Source of the DNA: a bacterium
GTDB taxonomy: Bacteria; Babelota; Babeliae; Babelales; Vermiphilaceae
Assembly (NCBI GenBank): GCA_030672115.1
Contig: DAOVGZ010000001.1
Coordinates: 1 to 33,872, forward strand
DNA: 33,872 nucleotides
Reading direction: 5' to 3'
Shown: positions 1 to 8,349 of the stretch, one piece after another
How positions within the stretch are numbered: position 1 is the stretch's first letter
How the letters are laid out: every line of letters begins with the position of its first letter
Notes under the pieces: model-generated
Databases searched by the model: none
What the model was told of the DNA's origin: nothing
What the model saw: the letters and a program-made list of their open reading frames with translations, nothing else
Position numbers and translations under genes: made by a program

Positions 1-78
1 CATTCCAAAAGTATTTCCGAATGAGCAAAACAAGATTGTGCAGAATAAAAAGGAAGTTTTTATTTTAAAAGTTTTCAT
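1..78 (-). CDS. Secreted protein, 5' end only (partial)
   Basis: Only the first 26 codons lie in the window; the gene runs off the left edge. The ATG at 78-76 follows a purine-rich AAAAGG stretch. The peptide starts MKTFKIKTSFLFCTILFCSF and continues GNTFGM. This is a textbook Sec signal peptide: a lysine-rich N-region, a hydrophobic core and a small-residue C-region. The start lies 17 bases past the valS stop on the same strand, so it is probably co-transcribed with valS. The function of the mature protein cannot be judged. Too short for a standard gene call, but the signal peptide and spacing support a real start. Confidence 0.6.
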   Translation of the reverse strand, partial: MKTFKIKTSFLFCTILFCSFGNTFGM

Positions 79-95
79 GAGGCCTTTTACTTTTT

Positions 96-2570
96 TTATT
101 TTATAAATATTTGTGCAGCGTGTTCATCATCGACAGTTTTTAACGTTGATATTTCTATTTTTTCTTGCGCTGTTTTTATATTTTGTGCGCGTGTTGCACC
201 CTTGAGCAGTTGTATATTTTCTTGTACAACATTTTCTACCGTTTTATTTTCGCTAAAAATTGTAACGCTTTGTAGTTCTGTCCCCAAAGAAAGTGAATGC
301 TCAGATTTTAGTTTACGGACTTGTGCAACAATTTCAAGAACTATTTGCATCACTGGAATGCTTTGTGCAAAGGAAAAATTGTGTTGAATGTTTTTGAATT
401 TTGTTTGATGCAGCGAATTGGTATTCATTTCTTTTTTGTAAAGTTCTTGGTAAATCGCTTCTGTTACATGAGGTTGGTACGGTGCATACAGTTGCAAAAT
501 ACGCAAACCAACAGTGCGCAATGTCCAACGTGTTGCATCAACTAAATCAGTATCATATTTTTCTGGATTAAAGAGCATGTCTTTTACGAGCTCTAAATAA
601 TTATCACAAAATTGTGACCAGAAAAAAGTTTCAGCATGTTGTAGCGCTGCATTAAATTCATTTACTTCAAACTGTTTTTGATATTTTACAAAACAGTCAC
701 TTGCTTGATGTAAAATCCATTCATTAACTGTTCCAAGATTTTTTGGTTTTTCTGTTGGAATTTTTGCGTTTTCAAGATTCATATTTATAAATCTAAAAGC
801 ATTCCACAATTTAGTAATTAGTTTTTGGCCAATTTTAATTTGTGTTTCAGAAAAAGAAATATCTTTGCCAAGTGTGCCAGATGCTGTCCAGTATCTAATT
901 GCATCTGCGCAATAAGTTCTGAGCAACGTTTTTGGTGCTAGAGCAGCATTGCCCTTAGACTTAGAAAGTTTTACGCGTGCGTCGCTGAGCACATGACCAG
1001 AAATAACAATATTGTTCCAAGGGATGGTTTTGTGGTGCATCCATGATTTTACAATTGTGTAAAATGCCCAGGTTCTAATAATATCGTGCGCTTGTGGGCG
1101 CATACTCATAGGAATTACATCTGAAATATTTTCGTCAGTAAATGGAGATTTTTTTTCTGGAGCAAGATAGCGATGTAAAAGTTGTGGAGTCAAAGAAGAA
1201 ATATTCCATGTGTCCATAACGTCAGTGTCAGGTTTTAAATTGGAGCTGTTACATTTGTCGCATGTTTTGCCCGGAAATTTAGTTTCTTGTGGATCGATAG
1301 GCAAACTTTCAACTGGAGCAAGCATCATATGTCCGCATTCTTTGCAGTGCCAAACAGGAAACGGAACACCATAAAAACGTTGACGGGATAAGCACCAGTC
1401 CCAGCTTAAGTTTTGTACCCAATCGATATATCGGGACTTCATGTATTGCGGGTACCAGTTAATTTGATCTGCGAGTTGCAAGAATTTTGCTTTGTGATCA
1501 ATAATTTTTAAAAACCATTGTGGCAGTGCAATAATTTCTACCGGCTTTTTACAACGTTCATGCACGTTAACCGTATGAGTAATTTCTTTTTGATCAAGTA
1601 ACAAATTTTTATTTTTTAGTTCTTCAATTATTTTTTCACGAGCAACTTTAACTTTTAGTCCAGCCAAAATTCCTGTGTGAGCTAACATTTTTCCATCAAA
1701 ACCAACAGATGGTTTGTAAGGAAGTTTAAATTTTTTAAACCACTCAATATCAGTTGTATCACCAAAAGTACAAACCATTACAAGGCCAGTGCCTTTTTCT
1801 ATTTCAACCTTTTCATCTTGGTAAACAGGAACTTCGATATTAAAATGTGGTGCTATTGCTTTGGTGTCTTTAAGGTGTTGATACCGTTCATCCTTGGGAT
1901 TGAACAAAAGGGCAACAACAGAAGGTAGAAGTTCTGGGCGTGTAGTACCAACAATTAATTTTTTACCTTTTTGTGAAGTAAAAACAATATTGTTAAAAAA
2001 GGATGGTTTTTCTTCATCGTCCAGTTCCGCTTGAGCAACTGATGTTCTGCAGGTTGGACAATAAAGTGCTGGTTCGTCGGCGCGGTACACAAAACCTTTT
2101 TTATAAAGTTCGATAAATGATTCTTGTGCAATTTTTCGTGAATGATCAGAAATAGTTTCGTAACTATTATTCCAATCGACTGAAAGCCCCATGCTTTGCC
2201 AAAGGTTTTTAAATTCAGTTTCAACTTCTTTGGTGACTTCAAGGCATGTTTTGATCAACTCTGATCGTGGAAGTTCATGAGCACGAATTTTTAATTTTTT
2301 TTCGACATATCTTTCTGTTGGAAGGCCATTATCATCAAAGCCAAAAGGATAAAAAACAGAAAAACCGCTCATACGTTTGTAGCGAGCGATAATATCAGTT
2401 TGTGTGTAAGAAAAGATATGCCCAATATGTAAAGAACCAGAAACGGTTGGTGGTGGCGTATCAATGCTATAAATTTGACCGGGATTGTTTTTTGTGGAGT
2501 ATGTTTCTTGTTCTTTCCACGTTTTTTGCAATTCAGGTTCAAACTGTTTTTGGTCGTATCTTTTTTCCAT
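96..2570 (-). CDS. valS: Valyl-tRNA synthetase, archaeal/rickettsial type
   Basis: Charges tRNA-Val with valine in the cytoplasm. Class I motifs are clear: HIGH as HIGH within PPPTVSGSLHIGHIFSYTQ near residues 39-57, and KMSKS as KLSKSKGN in the second half. The CP1 editing domain carries TTRPELLPS near residue 210. Two Cys pairs (CPTC near 170; CKEC and CDKC near 410-440) suggest zinc-knuckle inserts. At 824 residues it is shorter than the E. coli-type enzyme (about 950) and lacks that type's long C-terminal coiled-coil arm. From memory, the wording TPPPTVSG and FDDNGLPTERYVEK matches the archaeal-like ValRS of Rickettsia, suggesting ancient lateral transfer. The start ATG follows AAAGGTCCTC. 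A strong promoter lies just upstream, and the gene leads a probable operon with the truncated gene downstream. Confidence 0.95.
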   Translation of the reverse strand: MEKRYDQKQFEPELQKTWKEQETYSTKNNPGQIYSIDTPPPTVSGSLHIGHIFSYTQTDIIARYKRMSGFSVFYPFGFDDNGLPTERYVEKKLKIRAHELPRSELIKTCLEVTKEVETEFKNLWQSMGLSVDWNNSYETISDHSRKIAQESFIELYKKGFVYRADEPALYCPTCRTSVAQAELDDEEKPSFFNNIVFTSQKGKKLIVGTTRPELLPSVVALLFNPKDERYQHLKDTKAIAPHFNIEVPVYQDEKVEIEKGTGLVMVCTFGDTTDIEWFKKFKLPYKPSVGFDGKMLAHTGILAGLKVKVAREKIIEELKNKNLLLDQKEITHTVNVHERCKKPVEIIALPQWFLKIIDHKAKFLQLADQINWYPQYMKSRYIDWVQNLSWDWCLSRQRFYGVPFPVWHCKECGHMMLAPVESLPIDPQETKFPGKTCDKCNSSNLKPDTDVMDTWNISSLTPQLLHRYLAPEKKSPFTDENISDVIPMSMRPQAHDIIRTWAFYTIVKSWMHHKTIPWNNIVISGHVLSDARVKLSKSKGNAALAPKTLLRTYCADAIRYWTASGTLGKDISFSETQIKIGQKLITKLWNAFRFINMNLENAKIPTEKPKNLGTVNEWILHQASDCFVKYQKQFEVNEFNAALQHAETFFWSQFCDNYLELVKDMLFNPEKYDTDLVDATRWTLRTVGLRILQLYAPYQPHVTEAIYQELYKKEMNTNSLHQTKFKNIQHNFSFAQSIPVMQIVLEIVAQVRKLKSEHSLSLGTELQSVTIFSENKTVENVVQENIQLLKGATRAQNIKTAQEKIEISTLKTVDDEHAAQIFIK

Positions 2571-2610
2571 GAGGACCTTTGACTAAAAAGAGGCTTATAT
2601 AAACATATTA

Positions 2611-2639
2611 ATTGTACCGAGCTTCTGTTTATATTTCAA
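2611..2639 (-). promoter_or_regulatory. Sigma70-type promoter of valS
   Basis: On the minus strand: -35 TTGAAA (2639-2634), 17-base spacer, -10 TACAAT (2616-2611). The -10 ends about 40 bases before the valS ATG. Both boxes are near consensus with optimal spacing. It separates valS from the upstream TPR gene. Confidence 0.55.
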
Positions 2640-2676
2640 CTTGATGTCATCATTTAAAGATAGTCCGCAGATTTTT

Positions 2677-4989
2677 TTAAGTTGTTTTTTTCCTTGTTCG
2701 TTTATTCATCTGGTTTAGTATTTGATGTGCTTTTGTTTTAAGGTTAGCAAGAATTGCAGGATTGCCTTTGTGTTCTTCGTTTAAAAAAGCTTCAATTAAT
2801 TTTTTTGCTTCTACAATTTTACCTGTTTTTTCTAGACAATGGGCCATGCGTACCTGAATGTAGGGAAGATATGCCTTCATATGGTAGGTTTTTTTGTATG
2901 CTTTTAGTGCTGGCTCAAATTCATGAAGTTCAAAGTGCGATTCGGCAAGATTGTACCATGACTTATAATTTTTTGGATTATTGTTAGCAATAATTTTATA
3001 TGCTTGTTGTGCTTGTTTAAATTTACCTGACAAAAAACAACTGTTTGCATAATTAAAACGTGCTTTATCATCGTGCGGATCAAATTTTAAAACGCGTGAA
3101 TATGCAAAAATAGCATCATCATACTTTTTAAGTTCCATGCTTACTTGACCATAAATTGAAAATCCAAATTTCACATCAAAGTCTGCTTTGGTGCAACAAT
3201 CTCTAAAACATTCCCAAGCTTTTTCTTTATTTTTTCTTTGTAAATGTATTCGTCCTAAATTAAAAAATGCTTTTCCGTAATGAGGTCTAAGTTTTAAAGC
3301 AATACCAAGTGTTTTTTCTGCAGCATCAAGATTGCCTTTTTGAATATAAAAAGAAGCTAAGTTGTTATACCCTTCAGGATAATATTTTTGAATTTTAAGG
3401 GATTGAAGCATTGCTTTAATAGCATCATCGAGCCTGCCAAGATGTGAATACGCAACGGCGACATTATTAAGAGGATCGGCGTAATTTTTATCCATAGAGG
3501 CCGCTTTTTTAAAGTAAACAACAGAACCTTTGTAGTCACGTTTATTTTGTGATAGTTCAACACCATAATTATTATAAGCACGTGCTTTTCCGGGAGCATT
3601 TTTTATAACATTACTCCAAAATTCTGTACCGGATCGCCATACTGTGTTGCGATTTGCAGTTAAAAGTCCAAGAATAATGGCAAAAAATATTCCTATGATT
3701 GGTATTAAAAGATTTTGTTTAGAAAGAAACGAAGAAAATGTTGGTATTTTTTTTAAAAGTTTTTGCAGTACCCATACAAGGCCTGCTGCAATTAAAAAAA
3801 GCCAACCAAATGATGCCAAATATGTTTTGTAATCAACAAGAAGTTCTGGTGATGGAATAATGCTTGTTCGAGGAGCTAAACAAAAAAAGAACCAAAGAGC
3901 GCCAAAACTTATTAAATGAATTTTGTTTTTTTTAAGAAGTGTAATAACACCAGACGCCAATAACAAAAGAATAATAAGAGGAAAAAAAGCATCAGGATAA
4001 AAAAGTCCTCTAGAAAGCACCCAGTCGTATTCAACGCTAATATTAAAGGGCCAAATAAACATCAGTAAATAATGGACAATAACTTTAAACTGGGACCTAA
4101 AAAACATCCACGGAGTTATTTTCATACCAACTGTGTGGGTAATAACATTTCCGATATTATTTTTTGCAATTTTTTTAAGACCAAGAATTTCGGTAAAAAA
4201 ACTTGGTTTTAAAAACCATATATAAATACCGATAATAAAAAGTGCTAATGTGGCATGCAAAAAAATTCTTTTTTTTAATGATTGCCAACTTCCTTGAGCG
4301 ATGAAAAACCAATCAAAAAGAATAATAAGAGCAGGAGAGATAATTGCTATCTCTTTTGTTCCACAAGAAAAAAGTCCAATAATAAAAAGAAGAACAGTAA
4401 ATAATGTTTTAATTAAAAAGGTTTTGGCAGTTGCAACAAAATAAAAACATAAGACCATACTTAAAATTGCAAGAGCAGCAAGCCCTTCTAGTTGTCCTTG
4501 GATAACGTAAGAGACGGTTTGTGTTTGTACTGGATGGAGTAAAAATAAAAGGCTGGTAAAAAAAGAAATTGAAAGAGCGTTTGAAGAAAAAAAATTCTTC
4601 TTTTTTAAATATTTAAGTCCTAAAAACAGAATAAAAAAAATAAGTAGTCCGTTTGTTATGTGGATCATTAAATTGCCAAGGCGATAATAAAAAGGATTAA
4701 ATTGATCAACTTTATAATAAACAGAATTGAGCCAATAACTTATCCAGCGAGTGTTTTTAAAAAAAAGATCGCCAAAACTATTATGGCGAATAGAAAAATG
4801 TTTTGTAATGTTTGCAACGCTATCAAATTGAAATGAGTAACGTAATGAAGGAGCATAAAATAAAGCAGTTAAACTGGCTGCAATAACAGGCGGAATGAGG
4901 TAGTGCCACCAACTATATTGTGTCGAGGCTTTATTTGAGGGGTATACTTTTTGGATAGTTTTTTTATTTTTTGGAGTTTTTTTTCCCAT
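2677..4989 (-). CDS. Multi-TM protein with C-terminal TPRs, TMTC/PMT-like
   Basis: 770 residues in two halves. Residues about 28-460 hold a basic cytoplasmic tail and roughly ten hydrophobic segments. Residues about 465-745 hold about eight tetratricopeptide repeats with typical wording such as AYNNYGVELS, PEGYNNLASFYIQKGN and KAFFNLGRIHLQ. The membrane half has phrases typical of TMTC-type O-mannosyltransferases (GT-C fold): LHPVQTQTVSYV near residue 150 and TKEIAIISPALIILFDWFF near 210. The first loop, which carries an acidic pair in active relatives, reads FQFDSVANI here, so one acid appears replaced; activity is uncertain. Likely role: an inner-membrane sugar transferase or a TPR scaffold acting on exported proteins. 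The start follows a good AAGGAAG site. I am fairly sure of the family, not of the substrate. Confidence 0.75.
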   Translation of the reverse strand: MGKKTPKNKKTIQKVYPSNKASTQYSWWHYLIPPVIAASLTALFYAPSLRYSFQFDSVANITKHFSIRHNSFGDLFFKNTRWISYWLNSVYYKVDQFNPFYYRLGNLMIHITNGLLIFFILFLGLKYLKKKNFFSSNALSISFFTSLLFLLHPVQTQTVSYVIQGQLEGLAALAILSMVLCFYFVATAKTFLIKTLFTVLLFIIGLFSCGTKEIAIISPALIILFDWFFIAQGSWQSLKKRIFLHATLALFIIGIYIWFLKPSFFTEILGLKKIAKNNIGNVITHTVGMKITPWMFFRSQFKVIVHYLLMFIWPFNISVEYDWVLSRGLFYPDAFFPLIILLLLASGVITLLKKNKIHLISFGALWFFFCLAPRTSIIPSPELLVDYKTYLASFGWLFLIAAGLVWVLQKLLKKIPTFSSFLSKQNLLIPIIGIFFAIILGLLTANRNTVWRSGTEFWSNVIKNAPGKARAYNNYGVELSQNKRDYKGSVVYFKKAASMDKNYADPLNNVAVAYSHLGRLDDAIKAMLQSLKIQKYYPEGYNNLASFYIQKGNLDAAEKTLGIALKLRPHYGKAFFNLGRIHLQRKNKEKAWECFRDCCTKADFDVKFGFSIYGQVSMELKKYDDAIFAYSRVLKFDPHDDKARFNYANSCFLSGKFKQAQQAYKIIANNNPKNYKSWYNLAESHFELHEFEPALKAYKKTYHMKAYLPYIQVRMAHCLEKTGKIVEAKKLIEAFLNEEHKGNPAILANLKTKAHQILNQMNKRTRKKTT

Positions 4990-5034
4990 TATTGCTTCCT
5001 TTTACTTATTACGCTCTTTTTTTTTGATCAAGAT

Positions 5035-5063
5035 ATCTTACTTCAGGAATAAGATAGGCGCAA
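5035..5063 (-). promoter_or_regulatory. Putative promoter of the TPR membrane protein
   Basis: Minus strand: -35 TTGCGC (5063-5058), 17-base spacer, -10 TAAGAT (5040-5035), about 45 bases before the ATG at 4989. Lies in the divergent intergenic region. Confidence 0.4.
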
Positions 5064-5120
5064 ATCGTTCAAACTTATTTCTGAGCAAAAAGAGTTTTTT
5101 TGCAGATATATTCCTATCAT

Positions 5121-5149
5121 TTGACCGTGTCTATACTTTTGCATAAACT
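5121..5149 (+). promoter_or_regulatory. Sigma70-type promoter for the S2P-like gene and tyrS
   Basis: -35 TTGACC (5121-5126), 17-base spacer, -10 TAAACT (5144-5149), about 48 bases upstream of the ATG at 5198. Good box quality and ideal spacing. Confidence 0.5.
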
Positions 5150-5197
5150 GAAATTTGCGGTTACTAAAGATATTTAGGACTTAAATAAGAGATTTTT

Positions 5198-5917
5198 ATG
5201 ACATTACAAACAGTGGACATGTTAATCAGAATTATTACATCCGTTATAGCGTATGCAATTGCCGTGACCATAGCAGGCAGCTTTAAAGCATGGGTGGCAA
5301 ATGCATTTGGAGATGATACAGCAGAAAGTTTAGGGTTAATTTCACTTAATCCTATTGTTCATTTTGATTTTTTTGGTTTATTACTTGTTTTCTGTGTGAG
5401 ATTTGGTTGGGGGCGATATGTTCCGGTCAATCCACAAAGAATTCAAGGGCCATTTCGTTTTTTAAAAATTGGGTTTGCGTATTTTGCGGGGGTTATAGCG
5501 CATTTGTTTATGGGAGTAGTTACTTTTAGTTTTTTGATGTATGCATTCGGAATGAGGATTTTTCCATTAATCATGCAAATGTTAAATAAGGGACGTTATG
5601 CTTTTACATATAACCTTCCTTTTGCAAAGTTTTTTCCGAATGACTCTTCGTTTCTTGTCTCATTGGGTATTATAGGTATTTCCCTTTTAGTTTTAAATAT
5701 AGTTCTTGCTTATTTGGATTTTATTATAGTTGTTGCAGATTTTATTTCTTTAAAAATATTAGATATTTTTTCTTTAGATGTTCGACGAAAATTTGTTGTA
5801 AGTGTTGCTGTTTTTTTGGCAATGATTTTTATTTTTGGACATTGGATTTATTCTTTAATGGTTTCTCTTGTTTTTAGTACAGGGTACATTTTATCACATC
5901 TTTTAGGTGTAATATAG
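5198..5917 (+). CDS. Site-2-protease (M50) homologue lacking the active site
   Basis: 239-residue polytopic membrane protein. It aligns by eye with the YwhC-like M50 family: FGDDTAESLGLISLNPIVH (37-55), FGWGRYVPVNP (69-79) and FAGVIAHLFMG (96-106) correspond to the family's LGDPTP..G.LTLNPLVH, FGWAKPVPVNP and LAGPLANLLLA. Where active members have the zinc motif HExxH in the first helix, this protein reads AGSFK (26-30): both His and the Glu are gone. The second active-site motif (NLLPIPPLDG in relatives) reads LNIVLAYLDF (166-175); the usual PPLDG is lost apart from Leu-Asp. The fold therefore seems kept while proteolysis is very unlikely. It sits 22 bases before tyrS, probably in the same transcript. 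It may bind or chaperone membrane helices; that is inference. Confidence 0.75.
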   Translation: MTLQTVDMLIRIITSVIAYAIAVTIAGSFKAWVANAFGDDTAESLGLISLNPIVHFDFFGLLLVFCVRFGWGRYVPVNPQRIQGPFRFLKIGFAYFAGVIAHLFMGVVTFSFLMYAFGMRIFPLIMQMLNKGRYAFTYNLPFAKFFPNDSSFLVSLGIIGISLLVLNIVLAYLDFIIVVADFISLKILDIFSLDVRRKFVVSVAVFLAMIFIFGHWIYSLMVSLVFSTGYILSHLLGVI

Positions 5918-5939
5918 CAAATAAAAAATTGGTTTATTT

Positions 5940-7136
5940 ATGAAAAATATAAAAGAAACAATACAAATAATAACATCGGGAACTGCGCAAGTAGTACCAA
6001 TGTCAGATTTACAAAAAAAAATAGAATCTGGAAAAAAATTAATAATAAAACTAGGTGCAGATCCAACCGCACCAGATTTACATCTTGGTCATGCGGTTGT
6101 TCTTTTAAAATTAAAACAGTTACAAGATCTTGGTCATAACATTGTTTTTTTGATTGGTGATTTTACAGCGCACATCGGAGATCCAACAGGAAAATCAAAA
6201 ACACGTCCTTCTTTGAGCCAAGAGGAAATAAAAAATAATACTAAAACTTATTTCGAGCAAGTTAGTAAAATTTTAGATCCTAAAAATATGACTGTTGCTT
6301 ACAATTCGCAGTGGTTAGACAAACTTTCGAGTAAAGATTTAGTGCAGCTTTGTTCAAAAGTTACTCTTGCTCGTTTAATCGAACGGGAAGATTTTTCAAC
6401 ACGCATAAAAAAACAACAGGCGCTTGGTTTTCATGAATTATTATATCCTCTTTTTCAGGCTTATGATTCGGTTCATATGGAAGCTGATATAGAAATTGGG
6501 GGCACCGATCAAACGTTTAATCTTCTTTTGGGAAGGTTTTTACAGGAGCAATATAAAAAAGAGCCACAAGTTGTTTTAACAATGCCGATTTTAGAAGGAC
6601 TTGATGGCGTTCAAAAGATGTCAAAATCTCTTGGTAATTCAATTGGACTTGCTCAGCCGGCAGATCAGGCCTTTGGTAAATTAATGTCTATCTCTGATAA
6701 ACTTATGTGGCGTTATTTTGAGCTTCTTTTGCATGCTGGTACAAAAGAAATATCAGAACTTCAAGAACGTATTGCTGCAGGATCATTACATCCAATGTCA
6801 CTTAAAAAAGAGATGGCACATAATATTATTGAAAAATTTTGGTCGCAACAAGAAGCAAAAAGCGCAAAAGAATCGTTTGAAGCTCTTTTTCAAAAAAAAG
6901 ATTACTCCAAAGCCAAAGAAGTAAATATTTCTTCAGAGACACCAAATCCTTTGTGGATAGTTGCTCTTTTACGTGCTTTAAAGGCTATAAATAGCAGTTC
7001 AGAGGCAAGAAGACTTATTCAGGCTGGTGCAGTATCTATTGATGGAGAGGTTGTTTCGGACTTTAAGGCTGAAATAACTTGGAAACAAGGGACTACTGTC
7101 AAAGTTGGTAAACACCGAATTTATAAACTTATTTAA
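5940..7136 (+). CDS. tyrS: Tyrosyl-tRNA synthetase
   Basis: Charges tRNA-Tyr. Class I motifs: HIGH as HLGH within GADPTAPDLHLGHAV (about 39-53), followed by IGDFTAHIGDPTGKS, and KMSKS as KMSKSLGNS near residue 230. A C-terminal S4 RNA-binding domain ends with IQAGAVSIDGEVV (about 360-375). At 398 residues it has the length of the TyrZ/H. influenzae-type enzymes rather than the 420-residue E. coli type. No clear Shine-Dalgarno sequence precedes the ATG, which lies 22 bases after the S2P-like gene; translational coupling is plausible. No strong terminator follows: only a weak GCTC/GAGC hairpin near 7171. Confidence 0.95.
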   Translation: MKNIKETIQIITSGTAQVVPMSDLQKKIESGKKLIIKLGADPTAPDLHLGHAVVLLKLKQLQDLGHNIVFLIGDFTAHIGDPTGKSKTRPSLSQEEIKNNTKTYFEQVSKILDPKNMTVAYNSQWLDKLSSKDLVQLCSKVTLARLIEREDFSTRIKKQQALGFHELLYPLFQAYDSVHMEADIEIGGTDQTFNLLLGRFLQEQYKKEPQVVLTMPILEGLDGVQKMSKSLGNSIGLAQPADQAFGKLMSISDKLMWRYFELLLHAGTKEISELQERIAAGSLHPMSLKKEMAHNIIEKFWSQQEAKSAKESFEALFQKKDYSKAKEVNISSETPNPLWIVALLRALKAINSSSEARRLIQAGAVSIDGEVVSDFKAEITWKQGTTVKVGKHRIYKLI

Positions 7137-7261
7137 CTCTCTATTTTTCAATACCTTCATTAGATCAAGCTCTTTTAGAGCCATTTGAAGACTTTTTTCT
7201 ACTTTGTTATTTTAAAGTAAATGGAAAAAATATGTTTTAAATGGATTTAATGGGGGTTGTA

Positions 7262-8290
7262 ATGACTAAAAATTTACTTACTATCTTGGGTTTTTTCTTT
7301 GTAGCAAATTCAGCTTTTGGTGTGCCTGAATCTGCGGATAATGCGGATCTTGCACCTCAAAGTTCAAAAAAAGTTATGAATAAGACTGTTGCTCAAGAAA
7401 ATGATAGCTCTTCTATAAATTCTAAGTTGGATAAATTAATAACACATATAGCTGCAAAGCTTGTGGTGGCAAAAACAGGTAAGCTTGTTTTTACTGTAGA
7501 AGATGCATTGAGACAACTTTGTAAATATAACCTAGCAAAAAAAGATAGGGATGAAGTTGTTAAAAATCTTGGTCTTATTGAAAAGTTAGTAATTTCTTTT
7601 GCATGCAAAATACAAAATGGCTTAAAAGAAAAAGATTTAACAAGTTTAATTTTTAAACTTAAAGATGAAAAAATATTGCATGATTATGAGGTTTCTTTTT
7701 TAATTAAACAATTTAATTTAGAGTTGTTTTATTTTCAATATATGAAAAACAAAGGCGAAATAACGCTGGAAAAATATAAACAAACTGTTGAAGTGGTTCT
7801 TATAGATCAAGTACAAGAAAAAAAGATTTCAATACGTGAATATCAACAAAAAAGAAAGCAGTTTGGTCTTTTGTCTCGTACAGAATTAGTAAAATATTAT
7901 TGGAATAAAACTAAAAGAGCGATCAATCCTGTTTTGGATAAATTAATTTTATTTGGTGGTGCATATGGTTTTTATAGAATATTTAAGAGTCAGAGTGGTG
8001 ATATTGGTAAAGCGTTTAAAAAAATAAATTTTGATGATTTATTTAAGGCTGGATTTTTTCCATTATTACTTGCAGGCAAGTCATTATTAAACGGTCAACC
8101 TACAAACCTTGCTCCATCACCAACTAATTTTGCAGCAATTAATGCTCAACAATTACAAGAGTTACAAGCTATCGGAATTGCAAATTATAAGATGCAAGAA
8201 AAAAGTGTTAAAACGCAAGAGCAAATACACCAAGAACTTGTAAAGCATAATGAACTAAAAGAAGAAATAAATAGTAGAATTGAGATTTAA
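7262..8290 (+). CDS. Secreted or membrane-associated protein of unknown function
   Basis: I do not recognise a family. I chose ATG 7262 because it gives a clean signal peptide (MTKNLLTILGFFFVANSAFG, cleavage after AFG) and follows a GGGGG stretch; in-frame ATGs at 7241 and 7250 would add 4-7 residues. The mature protein is mostly helical and lysine-rich. A moderately hydrophobic segment near residues 219-240 (LDKLILFGGAYGFYRIF) may be a membrane helix or hairpin, and a second lies near 265-275. The last 50 residues are Gln/Glu/Lys-rich and look like a coiled coil. It sits about 125 bases after tyrS and is closed by a strong terminator. Confidence 0.7.
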   Translation: MTKNLLTILGFFFVANSAFGVPESADNADLAPQSSKKVMNKTVAQENDSSSINSKLDKLITHIAAKLVVAKTGKLVFTVEDALRQLCKYNLAKKDRDEVVKNLGLIEKLVISFACKIQNGLKEKDLTSLIFKLKDEKILHDYEVSFLIKQFNLELFYFQYMKNKGEITLEKYKQTVEVVLIDQVQEKKISIREYQQKRKQFGLLSRTELVKYYWNKTKRAINPVLDKLILFGGAYGFYRIFKSQSGDIGKAFKKINFDDLFKAGFFPLLLAGKSLLNGQPTNLAPSPTNFAAINAQQLQELQAIGIANYKMQEKSVKTQEQIHQELVKHNELKEEINSRIEI

Positions 8291-8310
8291 AGCATTGTAA
8301 TAAAAATTAA

Positions 8311-8347
8311 AAAAGAGCCTCGCATTTTTTGCGAGGCTTTTTTTTTT
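8311..8347. terminator. Bidirectional rho-independent terminator
   Basis: Stem AGCCTCGC (8316-8323) pairs with GCGAGGCT (8331-8338), loop of seven, with a T-run on the right and an A-run on the left. It serves the plus-strand secreted-protein gene and the converging nucleoside kinase gene. Confidence 0.9.
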
Positions 8348-8349
8348 AA

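Noticed and set aside
7165..7200. Terminator after tyrS
   Set aside because: Only a 4-bp GCTC/GAGC hairpin, and the T-run is more than ten bases away.
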